Source: Tolypothrix sp. PCC 7712 (GTDB lineage: Bacteria; Cyanobacteriota; Cyanobacteriia; Cyanobacteriales; Nostocaceae). From it: a stretch of 64,000 bases of DNA. Under the pieces are notes generated by a model. The model searched no databases, was not told where the DNA came from, and saw only the letters and a list, made by a program, of their open reading frames with translations. The translations under genes were made by a program, and so were the position numbers. The stretch spans positions 2,728,001 to 2,792,000 of the forward strand of contig NZ_CP063785.1 of assembly GCF_025860405.1 (NCBI RefSeq), given 5' to 3'. This document shows positions 8,040 through 15,188 of this stretch, in pieces (the stretch's first letter is position 1; the number at the start of each line of letters is the position of its first letter).

Positions 8040-9587
8040 TTAAGACAATTTGGTGAGAAAACCTAAGAGGCGTTTGGTATTTTCTGTTAATAATTTGCGC
8101 CGATAAGCATCAGCAGCTTTTTTAATTGCTTCTGCTTGGGTGGGATAGGGATGAATGACACCGCTTAACTTGTTCAAACCTAACTTACCGACAATTGCTG
8201 TAGTCACTTCCGAAATCATTTCCCCTGCATGACGAGCGACAATGGTTGCACCGAGAATTTCATCGGAGCCTTTTTTGTGGATAATTTTCAGGAATCCTGA
8301 CTCTTCACCATCTGCGATCGCACGGTCTACACTACTAAAAGGAATTTTGATTGTCTCGACATTCCAGCCTTTGTCTTTGGCTTCTTGTTCCGACAATCCT
8401 ACATGGGCAATTTCTGGGTCAGTATAGGTTACCCAAGGCATAACTAAACTGCTGAGTTTGCTACGACTTAGCCCAAAGGGTGAAAATAAGGTATTTTTAA
8501 TGACAATGCGTGCGGCTGCATCAGCTGCATGGGTAAATTTCCAATTCATGCAGATATCCCCAGCTGCATAAATTTTGGGATTAGTCGTTTGCAGGTAATC
8601 ATTGACTTTCACACCATGCTGCTTGTCGTACTCTACTCCAACGGCTTCTAAATTCAAACCTTCAACATTGGGAGCGCGTCCCGCACCCACTAAAATTTCA
8701 TCTACAGTTACAGAATCGCGATGTCCGTTGCTAGAAAAGTACAGTCGCTTCCCTTCGGTGACGGTGACGACTTCTTCTAATTTGCAATTAAGTACTAAGC
8801 GAATTCCTTCTTTAATTAAAACCTTTTGCAGAATTTCTGCAGCTTCCCCATCTTCTTTATTAAGAACATGAGAACTGCGATGGAAAAGCACCACCTCAGA
8901 ACCCAAGCGTCGGAAAGCTTGCGCTAATTCACAACCAATCGGGCCACCCCCAATGACTGCTAACCGTTCCGGTCGTTGAATTAAGGAAAAAACCGACTCA
9001 TTAGTTAAATAACCAGCTTTTTCAATTCCCGGAATCCCTGGTTGCGCGGCTCTTGCTCCCGTAGCGATTACGGCTTTTTTAAACCGCAGAGTTTTGTCGC
9101 CAACTTCCACAGTATTTTTACTCGCAAATCGACCGCTACCTAGAAATATATCAACGCCTAACTTTTGAAAGCGTGCAGCCGAATCATGGGGACTAATACC
9201 AGCACGAATGCGGCGCATCCTTTCCATAACTGCGGGAAAATCAATATCAATATTTTGCGGAATATTAATTCCTAATTCCTTACCATCCCACAATTCACCC
9301 ACCACACGAGCCGAACGAATAATAGTTTTTGAAGGAACGCAACCTACATTTAAGCAATCTCCACCCATGAGATGCTTTTCAATTAATGCGACTTTTAAAC
9401 CCAAATCTAAACCCGCCGCACCCGCAGCCACAACTAATCCCGCTGTTCCTGCACCAATTACTACTAAGTCGTAAATATCAGCAGGTTTCGGATTTATCCA
9501 ATCTGGTGGATGAACGTGGGATACCAAAGTTTGGTTATATTCATCCATTGGGCGGACTGTAACTCTTTCAAATTCTAAATTAGACAT
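8040..9587 (-). CDS. Mercuric-reductase-like FAD-dependent disulfide oxidoreductase
   Basis: A 515-residue flavoprotein of the dihydrolipoamide dehydrogenase/MerA family. It shows the FAD-binding G-A-G-T-A-G (45-50), the redox-active pair C78-x4-C83 in G-G-D-C-L-N-V-G-C-V-P-S-K, a second dinucleotide fold G-G-G-P-I-G-C-E-L-A, the A-G-D-I-C FAD motif and the C-terminal H-P-Y-P-T-Q-A-E that supplies the His-Glu pair. An N-terminal extension of about 40 residues contains no heavy-metal CxxC domain, and the C-terminal Cys-Cys used by true mercuric reductase is absent. Mercury reduction is therefore not supported. Such proteins are commonly found beside TVP38/TMEM64 genes, as here (next gene upstream, 109 bp away). 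Confidence 0.87.
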   Translation of the reverse strand: MSNLEFERVTVRPMDEYNQTLVSHVHPPDWINPKPADIYDLVVIGAGTAGLVVAAGAAGLDLGLKVALIEKHLMGGDCLNVGCVPSKTIIRSARVVGELWDGKELGINIPQNIDIDFPAVMERMRRIRAGISPHDSAARFQKLGVDIFLGSGRFASKNTVEVGDKTLRFKKAVIATGARAAQPGIPGIEKAGYLTNESVFSLIQRPERLAVIGGGPIGCELAQAFRRLGSEVVLFHRSSHVLNKEDGEAAEILQKVLIKEGIRLVLNCKLEEVVTVTEGKRLYFSSNGHRDSVTVDEILVGAGRAPNVEGLNLEAVGVEYDKQHGVKVNDYLQTTNPKIYAAGDICMNWKFTHAADAAARIVIKNTLFSPFGLSRSKLSSLVMPWVTYTDPEIAHVGLSEQEAKDKGWNVETIKIPFSSVDRAIADGEESGFLKIIHKKGSDEILGATIVARHAGEMISEVTTAIVGKLGLNKLSGVIHPYPTQAEAIKKAADAYRRKLLTENTKRLLGFLTKLS

Positions 9588-9696
9588 TTTTTAATTGTTG
9601 ACTGTTGATTGTTAACTGTTGACTGTTAACTCGCATTCAATTTTTAGGTACTTCCAGAAAATAAATTATCCAATTCACCCGAAAGCAGATTTTTTA

Positions 9697-10428
9697 TTAA
9701 TTATTGCTTACCTCCTCCTCTAAAGCTTTCCTTGCTATCCTCGTCACATAAATTGTGACTGCAACTGTAGCAATAAAACCAATAATCCGAATTGCCCATT
9801 GTATTGTTAAATTGGTAGGTTGTGTTTCACTGCCAATTCTCGCCAAATTACCAGCTAAAGAACCAATATAAACGTACATAATGGTTCCAGGAATCATCCC
9901 TACAGAACCAATAAAGTAATCCTGAAGAGAAACTCCTGTAATCCCAAAGGCATAGTTTAATAAATTAAACGGAAATACTGGAGAAAGTCGCGTTAACAGG
10001 ACAATTTTTAATCCGGCTTTACCAACAGCTTTATCGATAGCAACAAATTTTTGATTACCTGCAATTTTATTAGCAACCCACCCTCTTGCTAAATAACGTC
10101 CTACAAGAAAAGCTGCAGTTGCTCCTAATGTTGCACCAAGAAATACATAAAGCGAACCCCAAACTACACCAAAAACAACACCCGCACCCAAGGTGAGAAT
10201 CGAACCTGGTAAAAAAGCAACGGTAGCAATAATATATAGTGCAATAAAAGCGATCGCGCCTACAGAACCCAGGCTATCAATCCATTGCAAAGCATCGCGT
10301 AAAATTGATTGGGGATTAAAGGTAGTGGATGCTTGTGCTAATGCTGTTTCATTGTTGAAAATAAAGGCAATATTGATTGCTAGGAATGCGAATAAAATTA
10401 CTTTTTTGAAATAATGAGAATATATCAT
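9697..10428 (-). CDS. TVP38/TMEM64 (VTT-domain) membrane protein, copy 1
   Basis: An integral membrane protein of the DedA-related TVP38/TMEM64 family. The VTT core is clear: F-L-P-G-S-I-L-T-L-G-A-G-V-V-F-G, G-A-T-L-G-A-T-A-A-F-L-V-G-R-Y, then L-L-T-R-L-S-P-V-F-P-F-N-L-L-N-Y-A-F-G. I chose the ATG at 10428, which gives 243 residues beginning with a hydrophobic segment. An in-frame ATG at 10476 would add 16 residues encoded partly by an inserted repeat (10455-10656), so the repeat may have altered the 5' end of the gene. Followed by the flavoprotein reductase; closely similar to the gene at 12150. Family members are linked to phospholipid scrambling or transport; substrate unknown. Confidence 0.87.
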   Translation of the reverse strand: MIYSHYFKKVILFAFLAINIAFIFNNETALAQASTTFNPQSILRDALQWIDSLGSVGAIAFIALYIIATVAFLPGSILTLGAGVVFGVVWGSLYVFLGATLGATAAFLVGRYLARGWVANKIAGNQKFVAIDKAVGKAGLKIVLLTRLSPVFPFNLLNYAFGITGVSLQDYFIGSVGMIPGTIMYVYIGSLAGNLARIGSETQPTNLTIQWAIRIIGFIATVAVTIYVTRIARKALEEEVSNN

Positions 10429-10454
10429 TTGCTTAAATGACCTGATTATATAGC

Positions 10455-10656
10455 AATACGCTTGGCTTAAGCTCATTAGTGATTGATTTGTCAGTTAATT
10501 ACAAAAGCCAGAAGAATTGGGGGATTCTCCCCCAAACCCCCGATTGGGTGACGGTTGCGTCCCCCAAACCCCCTCCAAAATTATGGTTCCGTTTTGTTGT
10601 TGAGTAAATAGTTTTTTGGTTTTGTGATCAATTAATTTTCTTCACTGAACTGTATT
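10455..10656. mobile_element. MITE-like element, family 1, copy 1 (about 200 bp)
   Basis: The right end CTTCACTGAACTGTATT (10640-10656) is an imperfect inverse of the left end beginning AATACGCTTGGCTTAAG (10455). The element is flanked by the exact direct repeat GATTATATAG at 10444-10453 and 10658-10667, a likely 10-bp target duplication. Most of it recurs in opposite orientation at 19287-19675. The inside is rich in C5/G5 runs that can fold (GGGGGATTCTCCCCC at 10518-10532) and has no coding capacity. Its left end covers the in-frame upstream ATG of the TVP38 gene. Confidence 0.75.
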
Positions 10657-10728
10657 AGATTATATAGGTAGATGCATTGGCAAATAAATTGATCAAGCAG
10701 TCTATTTTAAGTGAGTGAGATACTTGTT

Positions 10729-11952
10729 TTATTTAACGTTTAAAAATGCAAATTTTCCTTTCACTCCGTTTGGTTCCATTTTCAGTTTGGCAACGTAAAA
10801 GTCTTTTTGAATGACATCACCGACTGGTGTGAAAGCAATTTCACCCAAAGGAGTTTGATAAGTTCCTTTGAGTAATTCTTGATTTAAGGCTTTACGCAGT
10901 TGTGGTAATGAAAGTTGATTAATTTTACTCTTTTTATCTAAAGATTGCAGCGCTTCTACATATACCTGTAAAGCCGTAAAAGCTTGAGCGCTGACTTGGG
11001 GTGGTTCTCTACGATATTGCTCAAAATAGGCTTTGCGAAATGCAGTGTTAATTTCACTCTGATATTCTGGACTGTAAGCCTGGGCAATAATTACGCCATC
11101 ACAAAGAGCTTTGCAGACAGAAAATATATGAGATGTATTAAAACCATTACCACCAATAATAATTCCTTGATAACCAAGTTCTCGTAGTTGTTTAACTAAA
11201 TTACCGCCATCAACAGCTAAACCAGAAATAATTGCTAAATCTGGTTTTAAATTAATTGCACTACTGGCTTGAGTTTGAAAGTCGGTATCTGTAGTTTGGA
11301 ATTTTTGAACTGTAACTAAATCTAATCCTAAATCTTTAACTGTTTTTTGAAATATTTCTGTCTCTGATTTATTGAAAGCATCATTTTGAGCATAGAATAT
11401 AGCTACTCTTTTGATATTCGGATTTTGTTTAAGTGCGGCTTTCACTGCATAAGGTGCAACAACAGCCACCGAGGAAGAAACCCGCGCCACATAATCACCA
11501 ATTTCGGGAATACCTTTAGCTGTATTGGATGCGCCGATAACTGGAATTTGATTGCGTTCGGCAATGGGATTAGCACTAAAAGCTTGCTGTGATAAAGTAG
11601 GGCCAATAATTCCTACAACTTTATTTTGATTAATTAAAGTTTGAAAAGCATTAACAGTTCCGACTTCATCGCCGCCAGTATCTTGAAAGATTAATTTAAT
11701 CGGGTTGCCATTGATACCGCCTTTAGCATTGAAATATTTTTCAGCAATTTTTACACCATCAGTTCCTTCTTGTCCGAGTAATGCTACATTACTTGTTTGA
11801 GCAAATGCGATACCAATAGGAATTCCATTAGCGGCTGCTGATGTAGAATTAGTTGCGGGAGTTTTATCTGTACTGCTACTTTTACCACAGCCTATCAACA
11901 ACACAGAACAGGTAAATAATAAGACAGTTTGCTGTGCGATCGCATTTTTCAT
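10729..11952 (-). CDS. Branched-chain-amino-acid-type ABC substrate-binding lipoprotein
   Basis: A periplasmic binding protein of the Peripla_BP_6 (LivJ/UrtA-like) type, about 407 residues. The N-terminus is a lipoprotein signal with lipobox L-L-I-G-C, followed by a Ser/Thr-rich linker. The fold is supported by I-P-I-G-I-A-F-A-Q-T, the G-Q-E-G-T-D-G-V-K-I-A block, V-V-G-I-I-G-P-T-L-S-Q and V-I-G-A-S-N-T-A-K. The ATG at 11952 is taken as start; a GTG two codons upstream is possible. No permease or ATPase gene is adjacent, so it is an orphan that would need a transporter encoded elsewhere, or might act as a sensor. Confidence 0.85.
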   Translation of the reverse strand: MKNAIAQQTVLLFTCSVLLIGCGKSSSTDKTPATNSTSAAANGIPIGIAFAQTSNVALLGQEGTDGVKIAEKYFNAKGGINGNPIKLIFQDTGGDEVGTVNAFQTLINQNKVVGIIGPTLSQQAFSANPIAERNQIPVIGASNTAKGIPEIGDYVARVSSSVAVVAPYAVKAALKQNPNIKRVAIFYAQNDAFNKSETEIFQKTVKDLGLDLVTVQKFQTTDTDFQTQASSAINLKPDLAIISGLAVDGGNLVKQLRELGYQGIIIGGNGFNTSHIFSVCKALCDGVIIAQAYSPEYQSEINTAFRKAYFEQYRREPPQVSAQAFTALQVYVEALQSLDKKSKINQLSLPQLRKALNQELLKGTYQTPLGEIAFTPVGDVIQKDFYVAKLKMEPNGVKGKFAFLNVK

Positions 11953-11997
11953 AGCCACGTATAATTAGAATAATTTAAATATATATAAGAGCGTAGG

Positions 11998-12123
11998 CAA
12001 TACTGCTCGGTTAAGGATTTTAAACTCTTAATTTGGTTTGGGGAAAAGGTGAAAGGGTAAGGGTTAAAGGTTTTTTCTTGCCCCTTTTCCCCTTCCCCTT
12101 TTCCCCTTAACCGACAAGTATTG
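11998..12123 (-). mobile_element. MITE-like element, family 4, copy 1 (126 bp)
   Basis: The two ends are near-perfect inverse copies of CAATACTTGTCGGTTAAGG. The inside is a purine-rich arm facing a pyrimidine-rich arm (AAGGGGAAAAGG types), so the whole unit folds back on itself. Copies of the same length and ends lie at 41625-41750 and 62138-62262, inverted relative to this one. It lies between two co-directional genes and has no coding capacity. Confidence 0.75.
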
Positions 12124-12149
12124 AGAGCGTAGGGATTTTGAATAACTCC

Positions 12150-12896
12150 TTACTTTTCGTTACTTCTATCATCAGTAATCTCGACTATTGCTACAGTTTG
12201 TTTGAGAGCTTTTTGAGCAACTTTAGTTATATATATAGTCACAGCCACCGTAGCAATTAACCCCAATATTTGTATTACCCATTCTCCAATTTGAGCTTGA
12301 GGATTACTAGGATGATTGCTTGTATTCAGCATCGTCAAATTTGTTGCTAAGGAGCCGATGTAAACATACATCACAGTTCCCGGAATAATGCCAAGAGAAC
12401 CTAAAATATAATCTTTGAGGGAAACTTGCGTGACTCCAAATGCATAATTTAATAAATTAAAAGGAAAGATAGGAGAGAGGCGAGTTAGTAGCACAATTTT
12501 CCATCCTGCTTGAGCCACAGCCAAATCAATCGCTTTAAATTTAGGATGTTTTTCTAGTTGTTGCGCTACCCAATCCCGTGAAAGATAGCGACCAATTAAA
12601 AAAGCTAAAGTAGCTCCAATGGTGGCAGCAATTATGACATAAACAGAACCCCAAAATACACCAAATAAACAACCACCCTTTAATGTCAAAATAGAACCTG
12701 GTACAAATAATAAAGTCGCTAAGTTATAAACAGCAATAAAAGCAATCGGGCCAAAATAACCTAGATTGTTAACTGATGTTATTAATGTTAGTAACATTTC
12801 TTGGATATTGAGATGTTGACTAGCAATGATGACTGTGGCAACTAGACAACCTAATAGTAAAAATTTCAGTTTAGGATACAATTGGCGCTTTTGCAT
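12150..12896 (-). CDS. TVP38/TMEM64 (VTT-domain) membrane protein, copy 2
   Basis: A 248-residue paralogue of the gene at 9697, sharing long stretches of the VTT core: F-V-P-G-S-I-L-T-L-K-G-G-C-L-F-G, G-A-T-L-A-F-L-I-G-R-Y-L-S-R-D-W-V-A and L-L-T-R-L-S-P-I-F-P-F-N-L-L-N-Y-A-F-G. Both copies share the motif G-T-V/I-M-Y-V-Y-I-G-S-L-A near the end of the core and a C-terminal membrane helix. The start ATG is preceded by a short basic segment and a hydrophobic helix. The two copies are separated only by an orphan binding protein and repeats, which suggests a local duplication. Confidence 0.87.
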   Translation of the reverse strand: MQKRQLYPKLKFLLLGCLVATVIIASQHLNIQEMLLTLITSVNNLGYFGPIAFIAVYNLATLLFVPGSILTLKGGCLFGVFWGSVYVIIAATIGATLAFLIGRYLSRDWVAQQLEKHPKFKAIDLAVAQAGWKIVLLTRLSPIFPFNLLNYAFGVTQVSLKDYILGSLGIIPGTVMYVYIGSLATNLTMLNTSNHPSNPQAQIGEWVIQILGLIATVAVTIYITKVAQKALKQTVAIVEITDDRSNEK

Positions 12897-12995
12897 TTTC
12901 AGTTAAGTAAGTCAGTGGAAATAACCCAAACTATGTTAATAAAAGTAAATAGGCTTTAAATCCTTACCAATGACAAATGACCAAGGACAAAGCGC

Positions 12996-13031
12996 AAAGT
13001 CTGAGCGGAGGTTGCCTCCGATCAGAACTTT
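12996..13031. repeat. Palindromic intergenic repeat
   Basis: AAAGT-CTGA-GCGGAGG faces CCTCCG-ATCAG-AACTTT around a short loop, so nearly the full 36 bp can pair. It lies between two minus-strand genes and resembles the short GC-rich palindromes scattered through Nostocales genomes. It lacks a T-run, so it is not an obvious terminator. Confidence 0.55.
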
Positions 13032-13147
13032 GTAAGAATGACAGCCTCAGCCAGTTATCTTTAATTTCGCCGACCTAATTATCAGTTGTTTACTGTTGAG
13101 CGTCTTGCTATCTACAACCAAAATATTCTACTTCCCTGAGAATCAGC

Positions 13148-13870
13148 TTAAATCTTTCTAAATTTTTCCTGGCGATACCAGCTACGAATTCGCTCAGGTG
13201 ATACACCAAGTAGATAAGCGATAATTACTATTTGATTAATGAAGGTGGTTTGAAAGATTCCCTTGTTCAACCATCGGCGCGCAGATGTAAGAACTGGTAC
13301 GGGAACAATGATAATTTTACCCATATTTTTTAAACGGCGAATGAGTTCAAAGTCTTCCATAATAGGCAATTCAGGGCAACCGCCTATTTGCTGAAACATC
13401 GACTTAGTGATAAAAATAGCTTGATCGCCATAGGGCATTTGGAGAAAATGCGATCGCAAATTTACCCCCCATTCCACCAACCTGATACCCCAAGGCGCTG
13501 CATCAATCCGCAACTTAAAAGCACCCGCCACGGTTTTTTGTTGTAGGAGTGCAGTCCGCACCATACCATCAAAGCCAGCAGGTAAGCGAGTATCTGCGTG
13601 GAGAAATAGCAGAATCTCACCACTAGCAGCTACAGCACCCGCATTCATTTGCACTGCCCGCCCAGGAGATGAGAAGATAACTTTCACACCCAATGACTGA
13701 GCTATAGCTACAGTGTCATCCTGAGAGCCACCATCGACCACAATAACTTCCGTATTTGTACTGCCTTGAGTCGTGATAATTGCCTCTGCAATATTTGCAG
13801 CCTCATTTAACGTAGGAATAATAATCGAAAGCTTGGGAATGTTTATAGAGACAGTTTCATAATTTGACAA
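13148..13870 (-). CDS. Family 2 glycosyltransferase (TIGR04283-like)
   Basis: A 240-residue GT-A glycosyltransferase. It shows the N-terminal S-I-I-I-P-T-L-N-E-A, V-V-D-G-G-S-Q-D-D-T, G-R-A-V-Q-M-N-A-G-A, the D-x-D-type F-L-H-A-D-T-R-L-P and the acceptor-side M-P-Y-G-D-Q-A and P-I-M-E-D-F-E-L. The combination G-R-A-x-Q-M-N-x-G-A with F-L-H-A-D-T and E-D-x-E is typical of the TIGR04283 family, some members of which are linked to arsenosugar synthesis. No arsenic gene is adjacent, so the sugar and acceptor stay undefined. It has no signal peptide and one hydrophobic stretch near the C-terminus. Confidence 0.86.
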   Translation of the reverse strand: MSNYETVSINIPKLSIIIPTLNEAANIAEAIITTQGSTNTEVIVVDGGSQDDTVAIAQSLGVKVIFSSPGRAVQMNAGAVAASGEILLFLHADTRLPAGFDGMVRTALLQQKTVAGAFKLRIDAAPWGIRLVEWGVNLRSHFLQMPYGDQAIFITKSMFQQIGGCPELPIMEDFELIRRLKNMGKIIIVPVPVLTSARRWLNKGIFQTTFINQIVIIAYLLGVSPERIRSWYRQEKFRKI

Positions 13871-14114
13871 TTTTAGTCTTGCTCCTTCCTGAGCGCTTTC
13901 TTTTTTCTTAGAGTAATACCACGTTTCAGTGACATACTCCTACACTGATGCTTCGCATACAGTTTAGGCTTCCAAGACAATCCGGCTATTGCTTAGGAGA
14001 CTCTTCTCGACTTTATCCATTTTTACTCAGCCCAAAACCTGACGCTGAAACCATTGTGGGACGGTAGTTTTAGTTTTTGGATTTGGGTGCAAATCAGTAA
14101 CATGGAAAAAGTAT

Positions 14115-14630
14115 TTGCCAAAAAACCAGGATTTTTGCCGGATAAGGAAAACCGAGTTTTTAATTTTGGATAAAGTTGAGCTAAGGAGGCAAGAGAAGAG
14201 GCAAAAACAAGAGGTAGGAAATATTAGGAAAGTCGCTACTGAGTTGAGAATAGCCACTACTGAGTTGAGAATAGCCACTATTGAGTTGAGAATAGCCACT
14301 ATTGAGTTGAGAATAGCCACTATTGAGTTGAGAATAGCCACTACTGAGTTGAGAATAGCCACTATTGAGTTGAGAATAGCCACTACTGAGTTGAGAATAG
14401 CCACTATTGAGTTGAGCAAAGCCGCTACTGAGTTGAGAATAGCCACTATTGAGTTGAGAATAGCCACTATTGAGTTGAGCAAAGCCGCTACTGAGTTGAG
14501 GATAGCCACTACTGAGTTGAGGATAGCCGCTATTGACTTAACGATAATGGCTTCTGTTGTTGGTTGGCGAGTTTGCGATGCCTACGGCGGGCTTCTCTAC
14601 GAGACGCTACGCGAACGCCTACGCAAATGA
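14115..14630 (+). CDS. Possible repeat protein (heptapeptide T-E-L-R-I-A-T), doubtful
   Basis: An open frame from a TTG start that would encode 171 residues. Its middle is 14 copies of a seven-residue unit (T-E-L-R-I-A-T with variants I-E-L-R-I-A-T and I-E-L-S-K-A-A) and one degenerate copy. The opposite strand is open over the same stretch and would give A-I-L-N-S-V-V repeats, because a 21-bp repeat without stops keeps frames open on both strands. There is no clear ribosome-binding site, the start codon is weak, and the 3' end runs into a generic GC-rich intergenic repeat. It may be a real coiled repeat protein, but a non-coding tandem repeat is at least as likely. Confidence 0.25.
   Translation: MPKNQDFCRIRKTEFLILDKVELRRQEKRQKQEVGNIRKVATELRIATTELRIATIELRIATIELRIATIELRIATTELRIATIELRIATTELRIATIELSKAATELRIATIELRIATIELSKAATELRIATTELRIAAIDLTIMASVVGWRVCDAYGGLLYETLRERLRK
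14241..14552. repeat. Tandem array of a 21-bp repeat, 14 full units plus one degenerate
   Basis: The unit GAGTTGAGAATAGCCACTAY+T repeats head to tail 14 times from 14241 to 14534, and a decayed 15th copy starts at 14535. Units differ mainly at the last positions (CTACT or CTATT). Two units (9 and 12) carry the variant GAGCAAAGCCGCT, and the last two carry GAGGATAGCC. The unit length is a multiple of three, so copy-number change would keep any frame. Flanking DNA at 14568-14626 is a GC-rich palindromic repeat of the kind common in cyanobacteria. Confidence 0.92.
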
Positions 14631-14659
14631 ATAAGTAGTTACATAAAATTAATTACCCA

Positions 14660-14980
14660 GTTTGAAAAAAGAATGCGACAGATTGTAGGGGCACGGCACC
14701 AGTCATTGGTGTCAACTTAACGTGAAAACCGCCTGGCTGCAAGGTTTCGCCCTCACCCCCAGCCCCTCTCCCACAGGGAGAAGGGAGCCAGAGATTTAGT
14801 TCCCCTTCTCCTGCGGGAGAAGGGGTTAGGGGATGAGGGCGCGAGGTATTTGTACAACACGCGCCGTATATAGCTTTTAGCTTAAGTTGACACCAATGGG
14901 CACCAGTAAGATATTTGATATGTAAAAAGATGGTGGATGCCGTGCCCTACCTATCTGCCACGTTATGTATTCAAAATGGT
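14660..14980 (+). mobile_element. Palindromic element, family 3, copy a, carrying a nested element
   Basis: The outer parts (TTTGAAAAAAGAATGCGACAG...GGGGCACGGCACC on the left and GGATGCCGTGCCC...CTGCCACGTT on the right) form inverse halves and match the simple copies at 36329-36455 and 55401-55498. A second 184-bp element (14709-14892) sits between the halves. No coding capacity. Confidence 0.7.
14709..14892 (+). mobile_element. Nested inverted-end element, copy 1 (184 bp)
   Basis: It begins GTGTCAACTTAACGTGAAA and ends CTTAAGTTGACAC, so the ends are inverse repeats of about 12 bp. The inside holds facing GC-rich arms (CCCTCACCCCCAGCCCC against GGGGTTAGGGGATGAGGGC) that can fold. A near-identical 185-bp copy lies inverted at 48779-48963, again nested in the same host palindrome. 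Confidence 0.75.
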
Positions 14981-15032
14981 TTTCTTGAGTTCAGACATGA
15001 TAATAACAGCTAATCGTTCTAATTTATAAATG

Positions 15033-15061
15033 AAAATAGGGACACAAATAATTTGTGTCCC
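15033..15061 (-). terminator. Rho-independent-type terminator after the first malectin gene
   Basis: GGGACACAAAT and ATTTGTGTCCC (15039-15061) form a perfect 11-bp inverted repeat, followed on the minus strand by TATTTTCATTT. It lies about 130 bp past the stop codon of the minus-strand gene at 15189. Confidence 0.7.
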
Positions 15062-15188
15062 TGTAATATCTTAAAAATGATTGAGAACCACTAAATAATA
15101 CTCCTAAATCATTGATGAAATATTCATACCTTATATTTCACACATCAGATAGGATTGCTATCAGCGCCCAGTATAATTGTATGTTTCA

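Noticed and set aside
8040..9587. True mercuric reductase
   Set aside because: The C-terminal Cys pair and the N-terminal metal-binding domain are absent and no mer genes are near.
14027..14509. Open frame over the 21-bp repeat on the minus strand
   Set aside because: The repeat length keeps all frames open on both strands; A-I-L-N-S-V-V repeats with no start signal are not evidence of a gene.
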